Shown here: positions 52,304 to 60,830 of the stretch, piece by piece | How the letters are laid out: each line of letters opens with the position of its first letter | Position numbering within the stretch: position 1 is the first letter of the stretch | NCBI RefSeq assembly: GCF_000364225.2 | Contig: NZ_AQFT02000001.1 | Location: 434,001 to 498,000 of the forward strand | Direction of reading: 5' to 3' | From: Eubacterium plexicaudatum ASF492 | Lineage (GTDB): Bacteria > Bacillota > Clostridia > Lachnospirales > Lachnospiraceae | Length of the DNA stretch: 64,000 nt | Translations under genes and position numbers: made by a program | The notes under the pieces: model-generated | What the model was told of the DNA's origin: nothing | Seen by the model: only the letters and a program-made list of their open reading frames with translations | Database searches by the model: none

Positions 52304-52618
52304 CTATCTGGCGTTTCCTTTTTCCCACCTCTCCAAATGGGATTGGCACAGTGCGGCAATTTCGTTTTTATCTTCCTCCGTCACATTCCTGCATCCCTTT
52401 GTCCGCTGGATTTCCAGATAGCTTTCATAATCGGAAAGCAGAAGGTCAAAAAGCTCCTTTGGGGTATGGCAGACCATGCCGCTGCAATAGCCGGGTAATT
52501 CCCCTGTCCCATGAAACTCCACCCGGATATACCCATACCGGCTTTTGCAGACTTCCATTTCTGTATCCAATGCCAGATAGTCCCCAAAAATGTCTATCAC
52601 CTGTTCAAATGACATCAT
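52304..52618 (-). CDS. Hypothetical protein
   Basis: 104 residues, ribosome site AAAGGAGTGGACTGCT on the minus strand. 'MMSFEQVIDIFGDYLALDTEMEVCKSRYGYIRVEFHGTGELPGYCSGMVCHTPKELFDLLLSDYESYLEIQRTKGCRNVTEEDKNEI': small, mixed alpha/beta, with 'TPKELFDLLLSDYESYLE' near the middle. I do not recognise it. It lies between the PDDEXK gene and IS66. Confidence 0.6.
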   Translation of the reverse strand: MMSFEQVIDIFGDYLALDTEMEVCKSRYGYIRVEFHGTGELPGYCSGMVCHTPKELFDLLLSDYESYLEIQRTKGCRNVTEEDKNEIAALCQSHLERWEKGNAR

Positions 52619-52868
52619 AGCAGTCCACTCCTTTCGTAAAACCCTGTTCTGCCGCTATTATCCATGATTCCGGCACATCCGGCAAGTTTACCGTAAGCGA
52701 TGAATAACCCACCGTTCCACAGGAACTTGATTTTGCTCTATAATGGTATCAGCTTGGAGCGGATGTCCACATCAGTTCTTGATAAAGTAGCCCGGCAGCC
52801 GTTTATTGCTTTTCCTGCGGCTCCACTACTGCCATCCATTCCAAAAATAATAATCAGGAGATGATGCT

Positions 52869-53264
52869 ATGTCAGAGAAAAAGAAAACCCGCAGTGACCA
52901 GGAATGGCTGGAGCTGATCCAGGAATGCCGCACGAGCGGCCTGCCTGACAGAGAATGGTGCCGGCTGCATTCCATATCCATAAAAACATTTCATAACAAA
53001 GTTTCAGACCTAAAGAAAAAATCCTGTATCATACCAGATCCGCAGGCGGCCCCATCCAGGCAGGTGCACGAAGTGGTTCCACTGGAGCTGGGCAGCAGCC
53101 CTGTCCCTGATCCAGGCTGCGCTGCAAGTGATACGCTGCCGGTTCCAGCAGCCCATGCTGCCATCACGGTCAGGATGCCGGGGTACAGCATTGAAATTGC
53201 AGACGGTGCTTCAGAAGATACCATACGGAATACGCTTCTGGCGCTGGGGAGGCTGTGCTGTTAG
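52869..53264 (+). CDS. tnpA: IS66 TnpA
   Basis: 131 residues, ribosome site CAGGAGATGATGCT. HTH-type start 'KTRSDQEWLELIQECRTSGLPDREWCRLHSISIKTFHNKVSDL', then a Pro-rich linker. Overlaps tnpB by 10 bp. TnpA is needed with TnpB for IS66 transposition; its exact function is unclear. Confidence 0.85.
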   Translation: MSEKKKTRSDQEWLELIQECRTSGLPDREWCRLHSISIKTFHNKVSDLKKKSCIIPDPQAAPSRQVHEVVPLELGSSPVPDPGCAASDTLPVPAAHAAITVRMPGYSIEIADGASEDTIRNTLLALGRLCC

Positions 53265-53611
53265 GTGCATTGTCCAGTGACACGAAAGTTTATATCGTCA
53301 CTGGATGCACCGATATGCGGCGCAGTTTTGACGGCCTTATGTCCCTTATCCGGGACACTTACCAGATGGACCCTTATGCGGACGCCCTTTATCTGTTTTG
53401 CGGCCGGAAAAGAAATACGCTAAAGGCCTTGTACTTTGACCAGACGGGTTTCGTGCTTTGCACAAAACGCCTGGACAATGGAAAATTCCAGTGGCCGAGG
53501 GACGCTTCGCAAGTAAGGCCGCTTACCCGCCAGCAGCTGCGATGGCTTCTGGAGGGACTCTCCACCTGCCAGCCAAAGGCGGTGCAGCCTTCCGGCAGGA
53601 AGGACTTCTGA
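53255..53611 (+). CDS. tnpB: IS66 TnpB (Orf2-like)
   Basis: 118 residues. 'VYIVTGCTDMRRSFDGLMSLIRDTYQMDPYADALYLFCGRKRNTLKALYFDQTGFVLCTKRLDNGKFQWPR' is the unmistakable IS66 Orf2 pattern. Start (53255) lies within the end of tnpA, so coupled translation is likely. The 286 bp between its stop and tnpC have no gene. Confidence 0.93.
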   Translation: MLLGALSSDTKVYIVTGCTDMRRSFDGLMSLIRDTYQMDPYADALYLFCGRKRNTLKALYFDQTGFVLCTKRLDNGKFQWPRDASQVRPLTRQQLRWLLEGLSTCQPKAVQPSGRKDF

Positions 53612-53897
53612 ATTTTTGTGCATTATGTAGAAATTTAAAAATTTTTTCCAGCGCTGCAAGCCGCCAGGGAATGTTGTCCACGACGCTGTTTTTTTCCGGG
53701 ATGCTGTCCACGCATAACGCAGCGCCAGGCCGCAAAACTGTGGATAACCTGCCTGAAAAATGCTGTTTTTAAGCCTTTTTCCTGTATTTGGCGGCAGTTT
53801 CCAGTCCGTCATTGTGCCTATCGCGCAGGTATGGGCGGTTTGATTTCATCCCCGCGTTTCCTTATAATGTAAGTAAATGGAAACGAGGAGGGCGCAC

Positions 53898-55610
53898 ATG
53901 CCAGTTAATATGGAAGATTATATCCGGCTGCTGGAAACAATGGTGGAGCAGCAGAAAATGCAGATACAGTCCCAGGACGCACGCATCCTGGAGCAGGAAC
54001 AGACCATAGCACAACTGCGCGCCCTTGTGGATGAACTGCGCCTTTTAAAGTCCGGCCTGGAGGAAACGCTTGAAGAATTTAAGCGCCAGCTGTTCGGCAC
54101 AAAAAGCGAGAAGACAAAAACTCCGCCAGCCAGTGCCGGGGATGAACCGGAAAACCCGCCTGCAAAAACAACGGTGAAGGAACACACCCGGACGAAAAAG
54201 AAGAAAGCCACGAGGGATGAGCGTTATGCGGACATCCCTGTCCGCGATGTCATAATCCCTGTCCCGGGTAAAGACCGACTCTGCCCGTACTGCAATGCGG
54301 AAATGATCCTGCTTGGATATAAACAAGTCCGCACAGAGCTGCGTATAACCCCGGCAAAAGTGGAGCGTGTCCGCTATATGCAGGAAGAACTGATCTGCCC
54401 GGAATGCCGTAAAGACGGCGACGGCACAATCGTGCAGGCGCAGACGCCTGTACCGCTTATGGCGCACAGTCCGGCGTCGCCGTCTGTTGTTGCGTACGTC
54501 ATGTTTGAAAAAAGTTTTGTAAGCGTCCCATACTACCGCCAGGAGGCCTGCATGGCCCAGCTTGGATTGGAGCTGCCGCGTGAAACCATGGCAAACTGGT
54601 ATATAAAATGTGCCATGGAATATTTCCAGCCGGTATATGACCAAATGCACCGGCTCCTCCTGCAAAGGGATATTATCCATGCGGATGAAACAACCTGCCA
54701 GGTGCTGCACGAAAAGGGGAAAGCCGCGGAATCTATATCATACATGTGGATGTATTTAAGCGGGAGCGACGGCCTGGCGCCAATCGTGCTCTATGAATAC
54801 CAGGCGGGGCGCAGCGGCGTTTTCCCAAAAGCTTTCCTGGAGGGTTTTTCCGGCATCGTGCAGTGCGATGGGTACAGCGGCTATAACCAGGTGGAGGATG
54901 TGGTCCTTGCCGTATGCTCTGCGCACTGCCGCAGAAAATTTTACGAAGCCCTCCCGGCAGAACGGCGGAAAAAGCTGAAGCTGCTGGACATAAATTCAGA
55001 AACGGATGTAAAAGACATCCCGCTTCCGGATCCGGAACAGATGGAAAACATGATCCCGGCTGAGATCGGCCTCGTGTTTTTCAACAAGCTCTTTTTCATT
55101 GAAAAAGGGCTGAAAGGCATGGGCCCAGAAAAGCGCCAGGAAAAACGGCTGGAAAAGGAGGCACCTGTCTGGGAAAAGTTCTGGTCATGGATTGAAGCCC
55201 TAAAACCGCTTGGCGGCAGCAAGCTGGAAAAAGCCGTCAATTATTCAATAAACCACAGAGAGACACTACAGAGCTATATGCTGGACGGCAGATGCGAACT
55301 TTCTAATAATAGAGCCGAACGCTGCGCAAAATCGTATGCTATTGGCAGGAAGAACTCGCTGTTCCACACATCTGCGGCTGGGGCAGAAGCAAGTGCGCTT
55401 GTTTACAGTATAATAGAAACCGCAAAAGCCAATAAGCTGAATGTATTCCAATACCTTTATGTCCTGCTGCTGTACATGCCTGAGCATAAAGATGATCCTA
55501 ATGCAGTTAAAACGCTTCTTCCGTGGAGTGATTTTATCAAAGAGCGCTGCACAGGACTGATCGATGTTGAAACGATAACACCTGAAAACAAGCCTCAATT
55601 GCCAATATAG
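53898..55610 (+). CDS. tnpC: IS66 TnpC transposase
   Basis: 570 residues from ATG 53898 (GAGGAGGGCGCAC upstream; an in-frame ATG at 53877 is less likely). N-terminal leucine-rich coiled coil ('MEDYIRLLETMVEQQKMQIQ'), 'FKRQLFGTKSEKT', zinc site 'CPYCNAEM...CPECRKDGDG', then the DDE domain: 'IIHADETTCQVL' (Asp), 'VQCDGYSGYNQV' (Asp) and 'LSNNRAERCAKSYAIGRKNSLFH' (Glu). Full family length. Confidence 0.95.
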   Translation: MPVNMEDYIRLLETMVEQQKMQIQSQDARILEQEQTIAQLRALVDELRLLKSGLEETLEEFKRQLFGTKSEKTKTPPASAGDEPENPPAKTTVKEHTRTKKKKATRDERYADIPVRDVIIPVPGKDRLCPYCNAEMILLGYKQVRTELRITPAKVERVRYMQEELICPECRKDGDGTIVQAQTPVPLMAHSPASPSVVAYVMFEKSFVSVPYYRQEACMAQLGLELPRETMANWYIKCAMEYFQPVYDQMHRLLLQRDIIHADETTCQVLHEKGKAAESISYMWMYLSGSDGLAPIVLYEYQAGRSGVFPKAFLEGFSGIVQCDGYSGYNQVEDVVLAVCSAHCRRKFYEALPAERRKKLKLLDINSETDVKDIPLPDPEQMENMIPAEIGLVFFNKLFFIEKGLKGMGPEKRQEKRLEKEAPVWEKFWSWIEALKPLGGSKLEKAVNYSINHRETLQSYMLDGRCELSNNRAERCAKSYAIGRKNSLFHTSAAGAEASALVYSIIETAKANKLNVFQYLYVLLLYMPEHKDDPNAVKTLLPWSDFIKERCTGLIDVETITPENKPQLPI

Positions 55611-55680
55611 ACTATTTTACACCTAAACGGAACATATGTGGAACGGTAGGTTATTCATCGCTTACAGTTTACCGTCAAAA

Positions 55681-55726
55681 AGAAAAAGCGGAGGAAGGCG
55701 CGGCGAAGAACGCCGTTCCTCCCTCC
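55681..55726 (-). terminator. Terminator of the mobC operon
   Basis: GGAGGAAGGCG (55690-55700) and CGCCGTTCCTCC (55711-55722) pair. Read on the minus strand the stem is followed by GCTTTTTCTTTTT. IS66 inserted 8-15 bp beyond this T-run. Confidence 0.75.
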
Positions 55727-55748
55727 GCAGATGGAGCAAACTATCCGG

Positions 55749-56093
55749 TCAGGAGAGCTTGGAAAGCTGGGCCAGTATCTTCTGCACACCCTCCCAAAGC
55801 TGTTCCTGCCGCTGGGATATATCTTCCAAATCAGCGTTATAAACCCGCTCGGTTTCATGCACTTTACGGGTCAGCTGGTTTAAGTTGTTGCTGGAATAGC
55901 GCATCAGGGACACCAGCTCCTTCAGTTCCGGCAAATCCAGCTTTACCACATACCCGTCCAGCGCCATTTTCCGCAGGTAGGCTTCCCGGTTGACGGTTCC
56001 AAGCTGGGACATTTTCTGCTCAATCAGGGCCAGCTCCTCCGGGGAAACCCGGAAATTCACCTGTACCTCCCGTTTCCGCTTTGCCGCGCTCAT
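55749..56093 (-). CDS. mobC: MobC-type relaxosome protein
   Basis: 114 residues. A ribbon-helix-helix start 'KREVQVNFRVSPEELALIEQKMSQLGTVNREAYLRKMALDGYVVKLDLPELKELVSLMRYSSNNLNQLTRKVHET' matches MobC/NikA-like oriT accessory proteins. It overlaps the DUF3849 gene by 4 bp. In intact relatives a relaxase gene follows mobC. Here a terminator and IS66 follow instead, so its relaxase is missing from the window. Confidence 0.85.
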   Translation of the reverse strand: MSAAKRKREVQVNFRVSPEELALIEQKMSQLGTVNREAYLRKMALDGYVVKLDLPELKELVSLMRYSSNNLNQLTRKVHETERVYNADLEDISQRQEQLWEGVQKILAQLSKLS

Positions 56094-56896
56094 CGTTCCG
56101 GTTCCCGTTTCTTAGGGGCGGCGGGTCTGCGTTCCGGCGGCTCCTGTTTGAGTTTTTCCAGGACGGAGCCTTTCTCCGGGGCTTGAAGGACTTTCCGCGC
56201 CTGCTTCAAGAACAGGTCGGTCAGGCCGGGGTTGACCTTATCCACCACCAGGGCATAGCTGTGGCGGGGATCGCCGCCATCCTCCGGCATGGGGATTGTT
56301 TTCGCCCAGGCTTTGTTATCGCGGGAGATACGCCCGTCATGCTCCTTTTTCAGCACCGTATTGGCAAGGATAACCTGCATACGCTCCGGCCCGAACTGTT
56401 CCAGCACTTCTTTGACAGCGGCCTCGGTATTCAAGCGGTTATCCCCATAGTGGGCGCTGATGGCCTGCCGGGTGACTTCTTTGCAGGCAAGACTGGCTTG
56501 CAGGGAGGCGCGGTACTGCGCCATCTCCCCATGCTCGGACGCATAGGCGGCGGAGTGGGGATAGATTGGGGCGGCTCTCTGTTCCTCTTTTGCCTTGTGC
56601 ATCTCATTGGCCCGTTCCTCAATGCTTTCCCGGATCACATCCATATAGCCGGTTTCCAGTTTTTCAAAATGCCGGTACACATCAGCCAGCGGGGAGGGGG
56701 AATCCAGAAGCGCCTGTGCCTGTGCATCGGAGAGTTCCAGTTCCTCCATCGCCATCACAATGTCCTCCCGGACGGTGTACTCATAGGCATGGTTTAAGAC
56801 CTCCTCCGGGGACTGGCTTTTCAGCCAATCCCGGAAGGTATCCTGTTCAGCGGCCATCTTCTCATAAAGGGCCGTATTCTTTTCGTTGCTGTTCAT
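56090..56896 (-). CDS. DUF3849 protein of Tn1549-type elements
   Basis: 268 residues. N-terminal helical part ('FRDWLKSQSPEEVLNHAYEYTVREDIVMAMEELELSDAQAQALL', a DUF3848-like helical segment), then the DUF3849 domain from about residue 108 ('IYPHSAAYASEHGEMAQYRASLQASLACKEVTRQAISAHYGDNRLNTEAAVKEVLEQFGPERMQVILANTVLKKEHDGRISRDNKAWAKTI'), and a Pro/Glu-rich tail. It sits between mobC and the SNF2-like gene as in conjugative elements of gut Firmicutes. Function unknown. Confidence 0.8.
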   Translation of the reverse strand: MNSNEKNTALYEKMAAEQDTFRDWLKSQSPEEVLNHAYEYTVREDIVMAMEELELSDAQAQALLDSPSPLADVYRHFEKLETGYMDVIRESIEERANEMHKAKEEQRAAPIYPHSAAYASEHGEMAQYRASLQASLACKEVTRQAISAHYGDNRLNTEAAVKEVLEQFGPERMQVILANTVLKKEHDGRISRDNKAWAKTIPMPEDGGDPRHSYALVVDKVNPGLTDLFLKQARKVLQAPEKGSVLEKLKQEPPERRPAAPKKREPER

Positions 56897-56897
56897 A

Positions 56898-58340
56898 TTA
56901 TCTTGCCTCCTGTTCCTGTTGTTTGGGTTTCTTTTCCATGCTGCGGGGCGGGATGGGGCGTTTCAGCCCTTCCAGCACCGAGGGCCTTTCGCGCTTGGCA
57001 ATCGCCGCTTCTGGACGGGACTGGCCCTTGCTGTCCATGTTCAGCTCCATATCCAGCTCCACCAGACGGGCGTTCTTGACCCGCAATTCCTCCTCATAGG
57101 GGAAGGCTTTGCCCACTTCCTCCTTCGCGGCGGCCTGCTGCTGGTAAAGGTTATCCAGCTGGACTTTGACGCTTTCCAACCGCTGGGGCATCTGGGAAAG
57201 GGCGTTGTCAATCCGGGTCAGGTTGCCGCGCGGGTCCGCGCCCAGGGCGGTACGGTGGGTCATGCGGCCTTTCAGTTGGAGCATATATTCCTTCTGAAAA
57301 GCGTCAAAGGTTACAAACATAGCAAATCCCCGGTAGCTGCCGACCTGCACCGGATCGGAGCCTTTAACCTCCTTGCAGGCGTCCAAAAGGGCGGCTCCGG
57401 CGTTCTCTTTGTCGGTGAGCGTATCGCCCCGGACTTCCATGCCGGTAAATCCGTCTGTCGGGTGGGGGTGTGCCGCCAGGGTTTCCATATCCGTTTCCAG
57501 TCCCTGGATAAAGCCTTTGTGTTTCTCGATCTCCTCCGGGAAGTGCTTTAACAGCTGATCTTCCAGCCGGTACTGCTTGCTCTGGTGGTCGGCCTTCATC
57601 AGCTTTAAGCGGGATACCTCCACATCCAAATCCATACGCTCCTTGATGCGGGGGTCCCCGGCGCACAGGGCCTTGATCTCCGCAAAGGACAGGGCGGTTT
57701 CGTCCACATCGTCACAGCTGCGGACCGGGGATTTTGAGGTCATGATCTGGGAGATGAATTTCTGCTTGTTCTCCACCGTCTGCCAGAGGTATGCGTCGAA
57801 GGTCCCTTCGGTCACATAGCGGTAAACATGGACCAACGGGTTCTGGTTGCCCTGGCGCTCGATCCGACCTTTTCGCTGGGCCAGATCTCCGGGCCTCCAG
57901 GGGCAGTCCAGATCGTGAAGCGCCACCAGCAAATCCTGCACGTTGGTCCCGGCCCCCATCTTCTGGGTGGAGCCTAACAGGACGCGCACCTGGCCGGAGC
58001 GGACTTTGGAGAACAGCTCCTTTTTGCGGACTTCGGTATTGGCCTCATGGATAAAAGCGATCTGGCTGGCGGGCATACCCTGTGCGATGAGTTTCTGCCG
58101 GATGTCCTCATAGACCGTAAAGGCCAGCGGTTTCTCCGGCTCTGGAACCGCTTGTTCCAAAGCGTGAAGTATCGGGTTATCCAGCGTTTTAGCCACCTTT
58201 TTGGAGCCAGCCGCCTGGGGTGTGGAAATGTCGCAAAACACCAGCTGGGTCAGCTTTTCCGGCTGTCCGTCCCGCCAGATTTGCAGGATATTGTCCACGC
58301 ACTGGTTGACTTTTGTGCCGGGTTCGTCCGGCAGCAACAT
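56898..58340 (-). pseudogene. SNF2-type helicase / DNA methylase-like giant protein, C-terminal fragment
   Basis: About 480 codons, starting at the junction with 'MLLPDEPGTKVNQCVDNILQIWRDG', then the helicase C domain ('EDIRQKLIAQGMPASQIAFIHEANTEVRKKELFSKVRSGQVRVLLGSTQKMGAGTNVQDLLVALHDLDCPWRPGDLAQRKGRIERQGNQN') with motif V/VI 'GAGTNVQ' and 'QRKGRIERQG', and a coiled-coil end. In Tn1549-type elements this is the tail of a protein of over 2000 residues with methylase and helicase parts; all of that N-terminal part is missing, replaced at about 58340 by transposon 2. Confidence 0.85.
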
Positions 58341-58709
58341 CAATAAAAAGCCTTGTGATTTCTTCCTGTATTGCCCGGAAGTTGTCTGACTTGCGCAATG
58401 CAGGCTCCATACCCAGTTCCGCTGCAAGGTTCCGGTAAAAATCATTTGCTGTCAGTGAAGAAAGGCAGGAATACACCACTTGATACAGCGCCGGGTTCAG
58501 GGAGGATGCCCATGCCCTTATGGCAGTTGTCTTTCCCTTGCCGGATGCCCCGGTCAGGATGCCGAATCCTTTTAGTTTTGCCAGGTAATCCAGGCGGGTA
58601 ACGGCTTCCCTGTGTTCTTTCGTCTTTATGAGTATCTCCTTGGAATTTTTAGGAATGGGTTGAATTCCAGGCCGTAACGCGTGGTATAGTCAATGGCTCC
58701 AGGGTTCAT
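58340..58709 (-). pseudogene. TniB/ExeA-like AAA+ ATPase of transposon 2, truncated and frameshifted
   Basis: On the minus strand ATG 58709 overlaps the transposase stop (ATGA). 'MNPGAIDYTTRYGLEFNPFLK' then, after restoring one A (run 58646-58650), 'NSKEILIKTKEHREAVTRLDYLAKLKGFGILTGASGKGKTTAIRAWASSLNPALYQVVYSCLSSLTANDFYRNLAAELGMEPALRKSDNFRAIQEEITRLFIDVAA'. Walker A is 'GASGKGKTT'. The protein breaks off before Walker B at the fusion with the SNF2 fragment, so transposon 2 has lost its left end. Confidence 0.82.
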
Positions 58710-59962
58710 GCTTGCTCACCGCCTTTATATAAATATATTTTTTTGCGTTTTACGGATGCATTTTCCTGCTTGTCCAAAAGCCGGACTGGGGTAAGTGTGC
58801 CATCCGCTTCCACTATAAAAACCTCTTCCATGTCTGGTGAATACCGGAGTGTGATGCGCTGCCTTGCAAACCGGCAATCCACTTCGTATTCCACCTGCCC
58901 AATGACAATGACGCTATCCGCAGAAACGCGCCGTTCTATTTCAAGTAGAAAAAAATCTGAAATTTCCCGCCCGGTGAGCCGGCGGATGCATTCCGGCTCG
59001 GAAAAGAATCTCTCCTGCGGGGACTTCCCCTTAAGGGATGAGTGGGCTGTCTGGTTGTAGTTGTGCACATAAGCCAGAAGATTTCCGCGCAATTCGTCAA
59101 GGGTATTGAATCCACTGATGTCAAGGGACGCCAGCCACTGGTCCTTCATGGTGCGGAACCACCGTTCAATTTTTGCTTTCGCAGTCGGCGTATACGGCTT
59201 GCAGTAATTCAGCGCAGAACCGATGCGGGCGGCAAGCAGCTCCATCTGCTTATTTTTATAAGAACTTCCATTATCGAAATTAAACGTCTTTGGCCGGCCA
59301 TACTTTGCCACTGCTGATTTCATGACAGACATCAGGTTCACAAAGTTATCATGAAAAAACACATCAACGCCAGTTATGAACCGGCTTGCGTCATCAATCA
59401 GTGCAATGACATAGACCCGGCGCTTCTTCCCATCCGGTGTTCTCAAATAAGGGCCCGCACTGGAATCGCCGCACCAGACCTCGTTGATATGCGGCCTTTC
59501 ATAGCGGCGCATGTCCCGGCACGCTGTATGTTTTTCCTGGAATTCGATCTGGTTGATGAACCGGTTGATGGTAGCTTGGGACACTTCACCGTTCCGAATG
59601 CTGCCATCCTCTTTCAACTGGCAAAAGATTGCCGCGGCGGACATGCGAGGATAGTTGTTTTTCAGATACCTGACCTGTTCCTGCAGTGCGTCATCCAGCC
59701 TGCGCGGCTTACCGGCATCGTTACGGCCTGCGGGGAGCAGCGTTTCAAAGCCGCCCTGTTTGTAGGAACGGTACCATCTCTCGATTGTAACGGGTGCAAA
59801 ATGCCGGAGTGTTCCATCCGGGGCGGTGACTCCTTTGGCAGAAACATCGCGGAAAAATGCCTTCAGGGACGGATAGTCTTCTTTCAGGCCGGTGACCAGA
59901 GGTGCAATTGCGGAATAACGCATGAGGGCGATATCCTGTTTTCTTTCCTTATCCATAGTCAT
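58706..59962 (-). CDS. DDE (rve-type) transposase of transposon 2
   Basis: 418 residues from ATG 59962 (AAAGGAGGCATCC upstream). HTH region 'FAPVTIERWYRSYKQGGFETLLPAGRNDAGKPRRLDDALQEQVRYLKNNYPRMSAAAIFCQL'. Core 'NEVWCGDSSAGPYL' (Asp), 'PKTFNFDNGSSYKNKQM' (Asp), 'PTAKAKIERWFRTMKDQWLASL' (Glu). C-terminal barrel 'RRVSADSVIVIGQVEYEVDCRFARQRITLRYSP'. Same architecture as the transposase of transposon 1, but distant in sequence. Its ATPase partner is truncated, so this copy is probably immobile unless helped. Confidence 0.9.
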   Translation of the reverse strand: MTMDKERKQDIALMRYSAIAPLVTGLKEDYPSLKAFFRDVSAKGVTAPDGTLRHFAPVTIERWYRSYKQGGFETLLPAGRNDAGKPRRLDDALQEQVRYLKNNYPRMSAAAIFCQLKEDGSIRNGEVSQATINRFINQIEFQEKHTACRDMRRYERPHINEVWCGDSSAGPYLRTPDGKKRRVYVIALIDDASRFITGVDVFFHDNFVNLMSVMKSAVAKYGRPKTFNFDNGSSYKNKQMELLAARIGSALNYCKPYTPTAKAKIERWFRTMKDQWLASLDISGFNTLDELRGNLLAYVHNYNQTAHSSLKGKSPQERFFSEPECIRRLTGREISDFFLLEIERRVSADSVIVIGQVEYEVDCRFARQRITLRYSPDMEEVFIVEADGTLTPVRLLDKQENASVKRKKIYLYKGGEQA

Positions 59963-60024
59963 GGATGCCTCCTTTTCTTGTTTTTCTATAGTATAAAGAA
60001 TGGGGCAGGGCGTGTCGTGTAAGG

Positions 60025-60510
60025 TTATGTTGGTCTTAAAAAGAGGACGTTGGGAGTTCTTTTTATCTGCATGAACTGGCGGTTCATAAAGGAAAAGCAT
60101 GCTGTCACAAGGATGCGGAGGGGATGGAAAGGGATGTCAGCAGCCAGCAGAACCTGTTTCCAATGCTTTTTAAACTGGCGGAGAATGGAACGAACGCAGC
60201 TTTCATCAATCAGTGGGTTGCGCTCCATGACAGTGGCAGGGCATCCTGAAATAAGGTCCGTCTGGTCTTTCAGCAGGGTACGGGAATACGGAACAATTTC
60301 CGAAAGCAGCAATGCGTGGGTGGATCTGCATTCGCTGCAGATCACCCTGCGGATGTGCAGTTCCACCAATTCCCCATCCTGTTTTACAGACCGGACATAC
60401 CTGCCATAAAAAGCCAAGCGGGCGGCTTTGCCGCAGCATGGGCAGGAGAGCTGGTGCAGCTGGAGGCTGGAAATCAAGTCGTCATATTTTTTTGTGAAAT
60501 GGGATTGCAA
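60025..60510 (-). CDS. DUF6431-like zinc-ribbon protein of transposon 2
   Basis: 161 residues. 'LHQLSCPCCGKAARLAFYGRYVRSVKQDGELVELHIRRVICSECRSTHALLLSEIVPYSRTLLKDQ' carries the CPCC...CSEC ribbon and the 'HALL...VPYS' signature shared with 49110-49703, then a helical end 'SCVRSILRQFKKHWKQVLLAADIPF'. Same place, directly before the transposase gene, as in transposon 1. It is a shared third component of this type of transposon. Confidence 0.75.
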   Translation of the reverse strand: MQSHFTKKYDDLISSLQLHQLSCPCCGKAARLAFYGRYVRSVKQDGELVELHIRRVICSECRSTHALLLSEIVPYSRTLLKDQTDLISGCPATVMERNPLIDESCVRSILRQFKKHWKQVLLAADIPFHPLRILVTACFSFMNRQFMQIKRTPNVLFLRPT

Positions 60511-60673
60511 GAATCAACAAAAATAGTTATCATAAATATAAGCGTATGGGTTGCATATGCCGCGAACTATACAAAGACCTGCGGCATTCCCCAAGCGTAT
60601 GTGATACAGCAGGAAGCCAAACTTTGGTCGGGGAGGTTCCTGCTGCTATTTATTTTACAGTTACACAAGAATG

Positions 60674-60746
60674 ATAACAGAAGGCACAGCATAAAACAAT
60701 CTGCTGCAAAATGTAACAGATTAATTTATGCTGTGCCTTCTGTTAT
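60674..60746. repeat. 22-bp perfect hairpin
   Basis: ATAACAGAAGGCACAGCATAAA (60674-60695, written in parts: ATAACAGAAGG, CACAGCATAAA) and its exact complement at 60725-60746, with a further AATCTG/CAGATT pairing in the loop. The right arm is followed by TTTTGACTG. It may be a terminator, a transposon end structure or a MITE. Confidence 0.7.
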
Positions 60747-60830
60747 TTTGACTGAAATTCAAAAAAACAATCCTAATTAATCTATCGAATAACATAACCG
60801 GCAGAAGGGCTGGGAACGGGCGGAGCCGCC

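Larger units (their letters stand above)
52693..55665 (+). mobile_element. IS66-family insertion sequence, complete
   Basis: 2973 bp with terminal repeats GTAAGCGATGAATAACC(C/T)ACCGTTCCACA, 27 bp with one mismatch, and a perfect 8-bp target duplication. It contains tnpA, tnpB and tnpC in order. All three frames are open, so it looks active and recent. It separates the hypothetical gene at 52304 from the mobC terminator. Confidence 0.95.
52685..55673. repeat. 8-bp target duplication of IS66
   Basis: AGTTTACC at 52685-52692 and 55666-55673, directly outside the IS66 terminal repeats; 8 bp is the usual length for the family. Confidence 0.92.

Noticed and set aside
50786-52618. Restriction-modification or known named defence system around the PDDEXK gene
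   Set aside because: No methylase, ATPase or specificity subunit is adjacent. A single DUF1016 nuclease is not enough to name a system.
56081-57551. Plus-strand frames of about 180-240 residues over the DUF3849 and SNF2 genes
   Set aside because: No motifs, and low-complexity composition from complementary codons; the minus-strand genes are clearly real.
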